Assembly: GCA_029168955.1 (NCBI GenBank)
Contig: JAPDOI010000272.1
Coordinates: 248,001-312,000 of the forward strand
Reading direction: 5' to 3'
From: Aplectana chamaeleonis
Taxonomy: Eukaryota; Nematoda; Chromadorea; Rhabditida; Cosmocercidae
Length of the DNA stretch: 64,000 nucleotides
Shown: in pieces, positions 9,467 to 23,392 of the stretch
Numbering within the stretch: the stretch's first letter is position 1
Layout of the letters: each line of letters starts with the position of its first letter
The notes under the pieces: generated by a model
What the model was told of the DNA's origin: nothing
The model's input: the letters and a program-made list of their open reading frames with translations, nothing else
Databases searched by the model: none
Made by a program: the position numbers and the translations under genes

Positions 9467-12400
9467 TACGGCGTTCTGCGCACACCCATTTGGGTCCCGC
9501 ACACTTTCTACGGCGTCCGGCGCACTCCCACTTGGGTCCCGCACACTTTCTACGGCGTCCTGCACACTCTCATTTGGGTCCCACACAACTTCTAGGGCGT
9601 TCTGCGCACTCCCACGTGGGTCCCGCACACTTTCTACGGCGTCCGGCTCACTCTCATTCGGGTCCCGCACACTTTCTACGGCGTCCGGCGCACTCTCATT
9701 TGGGTCCCGCACACTTCCTTCGGCGTCCGGCGCACTCTCATTTGGGTCCCACACACTTTCTAGGGCGTTCTGCGCACACCCATTTGGGTCCCGCACACTT
9801 TCTACGGCGATCTGCGCACACCCATTTGGGTCCCACACAGTTACTACGGCGTTCTGCGCACACCCATTTGGGTCCCGCACACTTTCTACGGCGTCCGGCG
9901 CATTTCCACGTGGGTCCCGCACACTTTCTACGGCGTTCTGCGCACCCCCATTTGGGTGCGGCACTTTGTACGGCGTCCGGCGCACTTTCATTTGGGTCCC
10001 ACACACTTTCTAGGGCGTTCTGCGCACACCCATTTGGGTCCCGCACACTTTCTACGGCGCACGGCGCACTCCCACTTGGGTCCCGCACACTTTCTACGGC
10101 GTCCGGCGCACTCTCATTTGGGTCCCACAGATTTTCTAGGGCGTTCTGCGCACACCCATTTGGGTCCCGCACACTTTCTACGGCGTTCTGCGCCCACCCA
10201 ATTGAGTCCCGCACACTTTCTACGGCGTCTGGCGCACTCTCATTTGGGTCCCGCACACTTTTTACGGCGTCCGGCGCACTCTCATTTGGGTCCCACACAA
10301 CTTCTAGGGCGTTCTGCGCACACCCATTTGGGTCCCGCACACTTTCTACGGCGTCCAGCGCATTCCCACGTGGGTCCCGCACACTTTCTACGGCGTTCTG
10401 CGCACACCCATTTGGGTCCCGCACACTTTCTACGGCGTCCGGCGCATTCCCACGTGAGTCCCGCACACTGTCTACGGCGTTCTGCGCACACCCGTTTGGG
10501 TCCCGCACACTTTCTACGGCGTCCGGCGCACTCCCACTTGGGTCCCGCACACATTCTACGACGTGCGGCGCACTCTCATTTGGGTCCCACACACTTTCCA
10601 GGCCGTTCTGCGCACACCCATTTGGGTCCCGCACACTTTCTACGGCGTCCGTTGCGCTCCCACTTGGGTCCCGCACATTTTCTACGGCGACCGGCGCACT
10701 CTCATTTGGGTCCCGCACACTTCCTACGGCGTCCGGCGCACTCTCATTTGGGTCCCACACACTTTCTAGGGCGTTCTGCGCACACCCATTTGGGTCCCGC
10801 ACACTTTCTACGGCGTTCTGCGCACACCCATTTGGGTCCCACACAACTTCTAGGGCGTTCTGCGCACACCCATTTGGGTCGCGCACACTTTCTACGGCGT
10901 CCGGCGCACTTCCACTTGGGTCCTGCACACTTTCTACGGCGTTCTGCGCCCATCCAATTGGGTCCCGCACACTTTCTACGGCGTCCGACGCACTCCCACG
11001 TGGGTCCCGCACACTTTCTACGGCGTCCGGCGCACTCTCATTTGGGTCCCACACACTTTCTAGGGCGTTCTGCGCACACCAATTTGGGTCCCACACAGTT
11101 ACTACGGCGTTCTGCGCACACCCATTTGGGTCCCGCACACTTTCTACGGCGTCCGGCGCATTCCCACGTGGGTCCCGCACACTTTCTACGGCGTTCTGCG
11201 CACACCCATTTGGGTGCGGCACTTTCTACGGCGTCCGGCGCACTTTCATTTGGGTCCCACACACTTTCTAGGGCGTTCTGCGCACACCCATTTGGGTCCC
11301 GCACACTTTCTACGGCGCGCGGCGCACTCCCACTTGGGTCCCGCACACTTTCTACGGCGTCCGGCGCACTCTCATTTGGGTCCCACACATTTTCTAGGGC
11401 GTTCTGCGCACACCCATTTGGGTCCCGCACACTTTCTACGGCGTTCTGCGCCCACCCAATTGAGTCCCGCACACTTTCTACGGCGTCTGGCGCACTCTCA
11501 TTTGGGTCCCGCACACTTTCTACGGCGTCCGGCGCACTCTCATTTGGGTCCCACACACTTTCTAGGGCGTTCTGTGCACACCCATTTGGGTCCCGCACAC
11601 TTTCTACGGCGTTCTGCGCAAACCCATTTGGGTCCCACACAACTTCTAGGGCGTTCTGCGCACACCCATTTGGGTCCCGCACACTTTCTACGGCGTCCGG
11701 CGCACACCCATTTGGGTCCCACACAACTTCTAGGGCGTTCTGCGCACACCCATTTGGGTCCCGCACACTTTCTACGGCGTCCGGCGCACTTCCACTTGGG
11801 TCCTGCACACTTTCTACGGCGTTCTGCGCCCATCCAATTGGGTCCCGCACACTTTCTACGGCGTCCGACGCACTCCCACGTGGGTCCCGCACACTTTCTA
11901 CGGCGTCCGGCGCACTCTCATTTGGGTCCCACACACTTTCTAGGGCGTTCTGCGCACACCAATTTGGGTCCCACACAGTTACTACGGCGTTCTGCGCACA
12001 CCCATTTGGGTCCCGCACACTTTCTACGGCGTCCGGCGCATTCCCACGTGGGTCCCACACACTTTCTAGGGCGTTCTGCGCACACCCATTTGGGTCCCGC
12101 ACACTTTCTACGGCGCGCGGCGCACTCCCACTTGGGTCCCGCACACTTTCTACGGCGTCCGGCGCACTCTCATTTGGGTCCCACACATTTTCTAGGGCGT
12201 TCTGCGCACACCCATTTGGGTCCCGCACACTTTCTACGGCGTTCTGCGCCCACCCAATTGAGTCCCGCACACTTTCTACGGCGTCTGGCGCACTCTCATT
12301 TGGGTCCCGCACACTTTCTACGGCGTCCGGCGCACTCTCATTTGGGTCCCACACACTTTCTAGGGCGTTCTGTGCACACCCATTTGGGTCCCGCACACTT

Positions 12401-15400
12401 TCTACGGCGTTCTGCGCAAACCCATTTGGGTCCCACACAACTTCTAGGGCGTTCTGCGCACACCCATTTGGGTCCCGCACACTTTCTACGGCGTTCTGCG
12501 CAAACCCATTTGGGTCCCACACAACTTCTAGGGCGTTCTGCGCACACCCATTTGGGTCCCGCACACTTTCTACGGCGTCCGGCGCACCCATTTGGGTCCC
12601 ACACACTTTCTAGGGCGTTCTGCGCACACCCATTTGGGTCCCGCACACTTTCTACGGCGTCCGGCGCACTTCCACTTGGGTCCTGCACACTTTCTACGGC
12701 GTTCTGCGCCCATCCAGTGGGTCCCGCACACTTTCTACGGCGTCCGGACGCACTCCCACGTGGGTCCCGCACACTTTCTACGGCGTCCGGCCCACTCTCA
12801 TTTGGGTCCCACACACTTTCTAGGGCGTTCTGCGCACACCAATTTGGGTCCCACACAGTTACTACGGCGTTCTGCGCACACCCATTTGGGTCCCGCACAC
12901 TTTCTACGGCGTCCGGCGCACTCCCACTTGGGTCCCGCACACTTTCTACGGCGTTCTGCGCACACCCACTTTTGGGTCCCGCACTTCATTTGGGTCCACA
13001 CACTTTCTAGGGCGTTCTGCGCACACCCATTTGGGTCCCGCACACTTTCTACAGCGTCCGGCGCACTCTCATTTGGGTCCCGCACACTTTGTACGGCGTC
13101 CGGCGCACTCTCATTTGGGTTCCACACACTTTCTAGGGCGTTCTGCGCACACCCATTTGAGTCCCGCACACTTTCTACGGCGTTCTGCGCACACCCATTT
13201 GAGTCCCGCACACTTTCTACGGCGTCCGGCCCACTCTCATTTGGGTCCCACACACTTTCTAGGGCGTCCGGCGCACTCTCATTTGGGTCCCACACACTTT
13301 CTAGGGCGTTCTGTGCCCACCCATTTGGGTCCCGCACACTTTCTACGGCGTACTGCGCACACCCATTTGGGTCCCGCACACTTTCTATGGCGTCCGACCA
13401 CTCTTATTCGGGTCCAACACACTTTCTAGGGCGTCCGACGCACACCCATTTGGGTCCCGCACACTTTCTACGGCGTACTGCGCACACCCATTTGGGTCCC
13501 GCACACTTTCTACGGCGTCCGGCGCACACCCATTTGGGTCCCACACACTTTCTAGGGCGTTCTGCGCACACCCATTTGGGTCCCGCACACTTTCTACGGC
13601 GTCCGGCGCACTTCCACTTGGGTCCTGCACACTTTCTAAGGCGTTCTGCGCCCATCCAATTGGGTCCCGCACACTTTCTACGGCGTCCGACGCACTCCCA
13701 CGTGGGTCCCGCACACTTTCTACGGCGTCCGGCGCACTCTCATTTGGGTCCCACACACTTTCTAGGGCGTTCTGCGCACACCAATTTGGGTCCCACACAG
13801 TTACTACGGCGTTCTGCGCACACCCATTTGGGTCCCGCACACTTTCTACGGCGTCCGGCGCATTCCCACGTGGGTCCCGCACACTTTCTACGGCGTTCTG
13901 CGCACACCCATTTGGGTGCGGCACTTTCTACGGCGTCCGGCGCACTTTCATTTGGGTCCCACACACTTTCTAGGGCGTTCTGCGCACACCCATTTGGGTC
14001 CCGCACACTTTCTACGGCGCGCGGCGCACTCCCACTTGGGTCCCGCACACTTTCTACGGCGTCCGGCGCACTCTCATTTGGGTCCCACACATTTTCTAGG
14101 GCGTTCTGCGCACACCCATTTGGGTCCCGCACACTTTCTACGGCGTTCTGCGCCCACCCAATTGAGTCCCGCACACTTTCTACGGCGTCTGGCGCACTCT
14201 CATTTGGGTCCCGCACACTTTCTACGGCGTCCGGCGCACTCTCATTTGGGTCCCACACACTTTCTAGGGCGTTCTGTGCACACCCATTTGGGTCCCGCAC
14301 ACTTTCTACGGCGTTCTGCGCAAACCCATTTGGGTCCCACACATTTACTACGGCGTTCTGCGCACACCCATTTAGGTGCCTCACACTTTCTACGGCGTCC
14401 GGCGCACTCCCACGTGAGTCCCGCACACTTTCTACGGCGCTCTGCGCACACCCATTTGGGTGCCTCACACTTTCTATGGCGTCCGGCGCACTCCCACTTG
14501 GGTCCCGCAGACTTTCTACGGCGTTCTGCGCACACCCATTTGGGTCCCGCACACATTCTACGGCCTCCGGCGCACTCCCACTTGGGACCCGCACACTTTC
14601 TACGGCGTCCGGCGCACTCTCATTTGGGTCCCGCACACTTTCTAGGGCGTTCTGCGCACACCCATTTGGGTCCCGCACACTTTCTACGGCGTTCTGCGCA
14701 CACCCATTTGGGTCCCGCATACTTTCTACGACGTCCGGCGCACACCCATTTGGGTCCCGCACACTTTCTACGGCGTTCTGCGCACACCCATTTGGGTCCC
14801 GCACACTTTCTACGGCGTCCGGCGCACTCTCATTTGGGTCCCACACACTTTCTACGGCGTTCTGCGCACACCCATTTGGGTCCCGCACACTTTCTACGGC
14901 GTCCGGCGCACTCCCACTTGGGTCCCGCACACTTTCTACGGCGTCCGGCGCACTCTCATTTGGGTCCCACACACTTTCTAGGGCGTTCTGCGCACACCCA
15001 TTTGGGTCCCGCACAATTTCTACGGCGTCCGGCGCACTCCCACTTGGGTCCCGCACACTTTCTACGGCGTCCGGCGCACTCTCATTTGGGTCCCGCACAC
15101 TTTCTACGGCGTCCGGCGCACTCTCATTTGGGTCCCACACACTTTCTACGGCGTCCGGCGCACTCCCACTTGGGTCCCGCACACTTTCTACGGCGTTCTG
15201 CGCCCACCCATTTGGGTCCCGCACACTTTCTACGGCGTCCGGCGCACTCCCACTTGGGTCCCGCACACTTTCTACGGCGTCCGGCGCACTCTCATTTGGG
15301 TCCCACACACTTTCTAGGGCGTTCTGCGCACACCCATTTGGCTCCCGCACAATTTCTACGGCGTCCGGCGCACTCCCACTTGGGTCCCGCACACTTTCTA

Positions 15401-18070
15401 CGGCGTTCTGCGCACACCCGTTTGGGTCCCGCACACTTTCTACGGCGTCCGGCGCACTCCCACGTGGGTCCCGCACACTTTCTACGGCGTCCGGCGCACT
15501 CTCATTTGGGTCCCACACACTTTCTAGGGCGTTCTGCGCACACCCATTTGGGTCCCACACACTTTCTACGGCGTTCTGCGCACACCCATTTGGGTCCCGC
15601 ACACTTTCTACGACGTCCGGCGCACTCTCATTTGGGTCCTACACACTTTCTACGGCGTTCTGCGCATACCCATTTGGGTCCGGCACTTTCTACGGCGTCC
15701 GGCGCACTTTCATTTGGGTCCCACACACTTTCTAGAGCGTTCTGCGCACACCCATTTGGGTCCCGCACACTTTCTACGGCGTCCGGCGCACTCCCACTTG
15801 GGTCCCGCACACTTTCTACGGAGTCCGGCGCACTCACGTTTGGGTCCCACACATTTTCTAGGGCGTTCTGCGCACACCCATTTGGGTGGGTTCCGCACAC
15901 TTTCTACGGCGTTCTGCGCACTCTCAATTGGATCCCGCACACTTTCTACGGCGTCTGGCGCACTCTCATTTGGGTCCCGCACACTTTCTACGACGTTCGG
16001 CGCACTCTCATTTGGGTCCCACACACTTACTTCGGCGTTCTGCGCACACCCATTTAGGTCCCGCACACTTTCTAGGGCGTTCTGCGCACACCCATTTTAT
16101 TCCCGCACACTTTCTACGGCGTTCTGCGCACACCCATTTGGGTCCCGCACACTTTATACGGCGTCCGGCGTTCTCCCACGTGGGTCCCGCACACTTTCTA
16201 CGGCGTTCTGCGCACACCCGTTTGGGTCCCGCACACTTTCTATGGTGTCCGGCGCACTCCCACTTGGGTCCCGCACACTTTCTACGGCGTCCGGCGCACT
16301 CTCATTTGGGTCCCACACACTTTCTAGGGCGTTCTGCGCACACCCATTTGGGTCCCGCACACTTTCTACGGCGTCCGGCGCACTCCCACTTGGGTCCCGC
16401 ACACTTTCTACGGCGTCCGGCGCACTCTCATTTGGGTCCCGCACACTTTCTACGGCGTCCGGCGCACTCTCATTTGGGTCCCACACACTTTCTAGGGCGT
16501 TCTGCGCACACCCATTTGGGTCCCGCACACTTTCTACGGCGTTCTGCGCACACCCATTTGGGTCCCACACACTTTCTACGGCGTTCTGCGCACACCCATT
16601 TGGGTCCCGCACACTTTCTACGGCGTCCGGCGCACTCCCACGTGGGTCCCGCACACTTTCTACGGCGTCCGGCGCACTCTCATTTGGGTCCCACACACTT
16701 TCTAGGGCGTTCTGCGCACACCCATTTGGGTCCCGCACACTTTCTACGGCGTCCGGCGCACTCCCACTTGGGTCCCGCACACTTTCTACGGCGTTCTGCG
16801 CACACCCATTTGGGTCCCGCACACTTTCTACGGCGTCCGGCGCACTTTCATTTGTGTCCCACACACTTTCTAGGGCGTTCTGCGCACACTCATTTGGGTC
16901 CCGCACGCTTTCTATGGCGTCCGGCGCACTCCCACTTGGGTACCGCACACTTTCTACGGCGTCCGGTGCACTCTCATTTGGGTCCCACACACTTTCTAGG
17001 CGTTCTGCGCACACCCATTTGGGTCCCGCAGACTTTCTACGGCGTCCGGCGCACTCCCACTTGGGTCCCGCACACTTTCTACGGCGTTCTGCGCACACCC
17101 ATTTGGGTCCCGCACACTTTCTACGGCGTCCGGCGCACTCCCACTTGGGTCCCGCACACTTTCTACGGCGTCCGGCGCACTCTCATTTGGGTCCCACACA
17201 CTTTCTAGGGCGTTCTGCGTACACCCATTTGGGTCCCGCACACTTTCTACGGCGTCCGGTGCGCTCCCACTTGGGTCCCGCACGCTTTCTACGGCGTTCT
17301 GCGCACACCCGTTTGGGTCCCGCACACTTTCTACGGCGTCCGGCGCACTCCCACTTGGGTCCCGCACACTTTCTACGACGTCCGGCGCACTCTCATTTGG
17401 GTCCCACACACTTTCTAGGCCGTTCTGCGCACACCCATTTGGGTCCCGCACACTTTCTACGGCGTCCGGTGCGCTCCCACTTGGGTCCCGCACACTTTCT
17501 ACGGCGTCCGGCGCACTCTCATTTGGGTCCCGCACACTTCCTACGGCGTCCGGCGCACTCTCATTTGGGTCCCGCACACTTTCTACGGCGTCCGGCGCAC
17601 TTCCACGTGGGTCCTGCACACTTTCTACGGCGTTCTGCGCCCATCCAATTGGGTCCCGCACACTTTCTACGGCGTCCGACGCACTCCCACGTGGGTCCCG
17701 CACACTTTCTACGGCGTCCGGCGCACTCTCATTTGGGTCCCACACACTTTCTAGGGCGTTCTGCGCACACCAATTTGGGTCCCACACAGTTACTACGGCG
17801 TTCTGCGCACACCCATTTGGGTCCCGCACACTTTCTACGGCGTCCGGCGCATTCCCACGTGGGTCCCGCACACTTTCTACGGCGTTCTGCGCACACCCAT
17901 TTGGGTGCGGCACTTTCTACGGCGTCCGGCGCACTTTCATTTGGGTCCCACACACTTTCTAGGGCGTTCTGCGCACACCCATTTGGGTCCCGCACACTTT
18001 CTACGGCGTCCGGCGCATTCCCACGTGGGTCCCGCACACTTTCTACGGCGTTCTGCGCACACCCATTTGG

Positions 18071-19076
18071 GTGCGGCACTTTCTACGGCGTCCGGCGCAC
18101 TTTCATTTGGGTCCCACACACTTTCTAGGGCGTTCTGCGCACACCCATTTGGGTCCCGCACACTTTCTACGGCGCGCGGCGCACTCCCACTTGGGTCCCG
18201 CACACTTTCTACGGCGTCCGGCGCACTCTCATTTGGGTCCCACACATTTTCTAGGGCGTTCTGCGCACACCCATTTGGGTCCGGCACACTTTCTACGGCG
18301 TTCTGCGCCCACCCAATTGAGTCCCGCACACTTTCTACGGCGTCTGGCGCACTCTCATTTGGGTCCCGCACACTTTCTACGGCGTCCGGCGCACTCTCAT
18401 TTGGGTCCCACACACTTTCTAGGGCGTTCTGTGCACACCCATTTGGGTCCCGCACACTTTCTACGGCGTTCTGCGCAAACCCATTTGGGTCCCACACATT
18501 TACTACGGCGTTCTGCGCACACCCATTTGGGTCCCGCACACTTTCTACGGCGTCCGGCGCATTCCCACGTGAGTCCCGCACACTGTCTACGGCGTTCTGC
18601 GCACACCCGTTTGGGTCCCGCACACTTTCTACGGCGTCCGGCGCACTCCCACTTGGGTCCCGCACACTTTCTACGACGTCCGGCGCACTCTCATTTGGGT
18701 CCCACACACTTTCTAGGCCGTTCTGCGCACACCCATTTGGGTCCCGCACACTTTCTACGGCGTCCGGTGCGCTCCCACTTGGGTCCCGCACACTTTCTAC
18801 GGCGACCGGCGCACTCTCATTTGAGTCCCGCACACTTCCTACGGCGTCCGGCGCACTCTCATTTGGGTCCCACACACTTTCTAGGGCGTTCTGCGCACAC
18901 CCATTTGGGTCCCGCACACTTTCTACGGCGTTCTGCGCACACCCATTTGGGTCCCACACATTTACTACGGCGTTCTGCGCACACCCATTTGGGTCCCGCA
19001 CACTTTCTACGGCGTCCGGCGCATTCCCACGTGGGTCCCGCACACTTTCTACGGCGTTCTGCGCACACCCATTAGG
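18071..19076. repeat. Satellite higher-order block A, copy 1
   Basis: A 1,006-bp block (about 24 monomers) with a fixed order of monomer variants. It starts at the marker monomer GTGCGGCACTTTC and ends at the next marker (19,077). It is almost identical to 19,957-20,962 and 22,387-23,392; the 334-residue translations in one frame are the same in all three. Confidence 0.85.
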
Positions 19077-19956
19077 GTGCGGCACTTTCTACGGCGTCCG
19101 GCGCACTTTCATTTGGGTCCCACACACTTTCTAGGGCGTTCTGCGCACACTCATTTGGGTCCCGCACACTTTCTACGGCGTCCGGCGCACTCCCACTTGG
19201 GTCCCGCACACTTTCTACGGCGTCCGGCGCACTCTCATTTGGATCCCACACACTTTCTAGGGCGTTCTGCGCACACCCATTTGGGTCCCGCACACTTTCT
19301 ACGGCGTCCGGCGCATTCCCACGTGAGTCCCGCACACTGTCTACGGCGTTCTGCGCACACCCGTTTGGGTCCCGCACACTTTCTACGGCGTCCGGCGCAC
19401 TCCCACTTGGGTCCCGCACACTTTCTACGACGTCCGGCGCACTCTCATTTGGGTCCCACACACTTTCTAGGCCGTTCTGCGCACACCCATTTGGGTCCCG
19501 CACACTTTCTACGGCGTCCGGTGCGCTCCCACTTGGGTCCCGCACACTTTCTACGGCGACCGGCGCACTCTCATTTGGGTCCCGCACACTTCCTACGGCG
19601 TCCGGCGCACTCTCATTTGGGTCCCGCACACTTTCTACGGCGTCCGGCGCACTTCCACGTGGGTCCTGCACACTTTCTACGGCGTTCTGCGCCCATCCAA
19701 TTGGGTCCCGCACACTTTCTACGGCGTCCGACGCACTCCCACGTGGGTCCCGCACACTTTCTACGGCGTCCGGCGCACTCTCATTTGGGTCCCACACACT
19801 TTCTAGGGCGTTCTGCGCACACCAATTTGGGTCCCACACAGTTACTACGGCGTTCTGCGCACACCCATTTGGGTCCCGCACACTTTCTACGGCGTCCGGC
19901 GCATTCCCACGTGGGTCCCGCACACTTTCTACGGCGTTCTGCGCACACCCATTTGG

Positions 19957-20962
19957 GTGCGGCACTTTCTACGGCGTCCGGCGCACTTTCATTTGGGTCC
20001 CACACACTTTCTAGGGCGTTCTGCGCACACCCATTTGGGTCCCGCACACTTTCTACGGCGCGCGGCGCACTCCCACTTGGGTCCCGCACACTTTCTACGG
20101 CGTCCGGCGCACTCTCATTTGGGTCCCACACATTTTCTAGGGCGTTCTGCGCACACCCATTTGGGTCCCGCACACTTTCTACGGCGTTCTGCGCCCACCC
20201 AATTGAGTCCCGCACACTTTCTACGGCGTCTGGCGCACTCTCATTTGGGTCCCGCACACTTTCTACGGCGTCCGGCGCACTCTCATTTGGGTCCCACACA
20301 CTTTCTAGGGCGTTCTGTGCACACCCATTTGGGTCCCGCACACTTTCTACGGCGTTCTGCGCAAACCCATTTGGGTCCCACACATTTACTACGGCGTTCT
20401 GCGCACACCCATTTGGGTCCCGCACACTTTCTACGGCGTCCGGCGCATTCCCACGTGAGTCCCGCACACTGTCTACGGCGTTCTGCGCACACCCGTTTGG
20501 GTCCCGCACACTTTCTACGGCGTCCGGCGCACTCCCACTTGGGTCCCGCACACTTTCTACGACGTCCGGCGCACTCTCATTTGGGTCCCACACACTTTCT
20601 AGGCCGTTCTGCGCACACCCATTTGGGTCCCGCACACTTTCTACGGCGTCCGGTGCGCTCCCACTTGGGTCCCGCACACTTTCTACGGCGACCGGCGCAC
20701 TCTCATTTGAGTCCCGCACACTTCCTACGGCGTCCGGCGCACTCTCATTTGGGTCCCACACACTTTCTAGGGCGTTCTGCGCACACCCATTTGGGTCCCG
20801 CACACTTTCTACGGCGTTCTGCGCACACCCATTTGGGTCCCACACATTTACTACGGCGTTCTGCGCACACCCATTTGGGTCCCGCACACTTTCTACGGCG
20901 TCCGGCGCATTCCCACGTGGGTCCCGCACACTTTCTACGGCGTTCTGCGCACACCCATTAGG
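19957..20962. repeat. Satellite higher-order block A, copy 2
   Basis: Second copy of the 1,006-bp block, bounded by the marker monomer at both ends. An 880-bp block (19,077-19,956) separates it from copy 1; the first part of that block reappears at 20,963 and, partly, at 23,393. Confidence 0.85.
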
Positions 20963-22386
20963 GTGCGGCACTTTCTACGGCGTCCGGCGCACTTTCATTT
21001 GGGTCCCACACACTTTCTAGGGCGTTCTGCGCACACTCATTTGGGTCCCGCACACTTTCTACGGCGTCCGGCGCACTCCCACTTGGGTCCCGCACACTTT
21101 CTACGGCGTCCGGCGCACTCTCATTTGGATCCCACACACTTTCTAGGGCGTTCTGCGCACACCCATTTGGGTCCCGCACACTTTCTACGGCGTCCGGCGC
21201 ATTCCCACGTGAGTCCCGCACACTGTCTACGGCGTTCTGCGCACACCCGTTTGGGTCCCGCACACTTTCTACGGCGTCCGGCGCACTCCCACTTGGGTCC
21301 CGCACACTTTCTACGACGTCCGGCGCACTCTCATTTGGGTCCCACACACTTTCTAGGCCGTTCTGCGCACACCCATTTGGGTCCCGCACACTTTCTACGG
21401 CGTCCGGTGCGCTCCCACTTGGGTCCCGCACACTTTCTACGGCGTCCGGCGCACTCTCATTTGGGTCCCGCACACTTTCTACGGCGTCCGGCGCACTCTC
21501 ATTTGGGTCCCGCACACTTTCTAGGGCGTTCTGCGCACACCCATTTGGGTCCCGCACACTTTCTACGGCGTTCTGCGCACACCCATTTGGGTCCCGCACA
21601 CTTTCTACGGCGTCCGGCGCATTCCCACGTGGGTCCCGCACACTTTCTACGGCGTTCTGCGCACACCCATTTGGATGCGGCACTTTCTACGGCGTCCGGC
21701 GCACTTTCATTTGGGTCCCACACACTTTCTAGGGCGTTCTGCGCACACCCATTTGGGTCCCGCACACTTTCTACGGCGTTCTGCGCACACCCACTTGAGT
21801 CCCGCACACTTTCTACGGCGTCCGGCGCACTCTCATTTGGGTCCCGCACACTTTCTACGGCGTTCGGCGCACTCTCATTTAGGTTCCACACACTTTCTAG
21901 GGCGTTCTGCGCACACCCATTTGGGTCCCGCACACTTTCTACGGCGTTCGGCGCACTCTCATTTGGGTTTCGCACACTTTCTACGGCGTCCTGCGCCCAC
22001 CCATTTGGGTCCCGCACACTTTCTACGGCGTCCGGCTCACTCTCATTTAGGTCCCACACACTTTCTAGGGCGTTCTGCGCACACCCATTTGGGTCCCGCA
22101 CACTTTCTACGGCGTTCTGCGCAAACCCATTTTGGTACCGCACACTCTCTACGGCGTACTGCGCCCACCCATTTGGGTCCCGCACACTTTCTGCGGCGTC
22201 CGGCTCACTCTCATTTAGGTCCCACACACTTTCTACGGCGTTCTGCGCACACCAATTTGGGTCCCACACAGTTACTACGGCGTTCTGCGCACACCCATTT
22301 GGGTCCCGCAGACTTTCTACGGCGTCCGGCGCATTCCCACGTGGGTCCCGCACACTTTCTACGGCGTTCTGCGCACACCCATTTGG

Positions 22387-23392
22387 GTGCGGCACTTTCT
22401 ACGGCGTCCGGCGCACTTTCATTTGGGTCCCACACACTTTCTAGGGCGTTCTGCGCACACCCATTTGGGTCCCGCACACTTTCTACGGCGCGCGGCGCAC
22501 TCCCACTTGGGTCCCGCACACTTTCTACGGCGTCCGGCGCACTCTCATTTGGGTCCCACACATTTTCTAGGGCGTTCTGCGCACACCCATTTGGGTCCCG
22601 CACACTTTCTACGGCGTTCTGCGCCCACCCAATTGAGTCCCGCACACTTTCTACGGCGTCTGGCGCACTCTCATTTGGGTCCCGCACACTTTCTACGGCG
22701 TCCGGCGCACTCTCATTTGGGTCCCACACACTTTCTAGGGCGTTCTGTGCACACCCATTTGGGTCCCGCACACTTTCTACGGCGTTCTGCGCAAACCCAT
22801 TTGGGTCCCACACATTTACTACGGCGTTCTGCGCACACCCATTTGGGTCCCGCACACTTTCTACGGCGTCCGGCGCATTCCCACGTGAGTCCCGCACACT
22901 GTCTACGGCGTTCTGCGCACACCCGTTTGGGTCCCGCACACTTTCTACGGCGTCCGGCGCACTCCCACTTGGGTCCCGCACACTTTCTACGACGTCCGGC
23001 GCACTCTCATTTGGGTCCCACACACTTTCTAGGCCGTTCTGCGCACACCCATTTGGGTCCCGCACACTTTCTACGGCGTCCGGTGCGCTCCCACTTGGGT
23101 CCCGCACACTTTCTACGGCGACCGGCGCACTCTCATTTGAGTCCCGCACACTTCCTACGGCGTCCGGCGCACTCTCATTTGGGTCCCACACACTTTCTAG
23201 GGCGTTCTGCGCACACCCATTTGGGTCCCGCACACTTTCTACGGCGTTCTGCGCACACCCATTTGGGTCCCACACATTTACTACGGCGTTCTGCGCACAC
23301 CCATTTGGGTCCCGCACACTTTCTACGGCGTCCGGCGCATTCCCACGTGGGTCCCGCACACTTTCTACGGCGTTCTGCGCACACCCATTAGG
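22387..23392. repeat. Satellite higher-order block A, copy 3
   Basis: Third copy of the 1,006-bp block. Two 712-bp marker-to-marker segments (20,963-21,674 and 21,675-22,386) separate it from copy 2. The first part of block A also begins at 11,214 and 13,916 and then diverges. Confidence 0.85.

Noticed and set aside
9490..18128. Open frames of 593 to 1,047 codons as giant repeat-protein genes
   Set aside because: They are produced by a stop-poor 42-bp satellite unit, occur on both strands and in several frames over the same DNA, and are shifted by every marker monomer.
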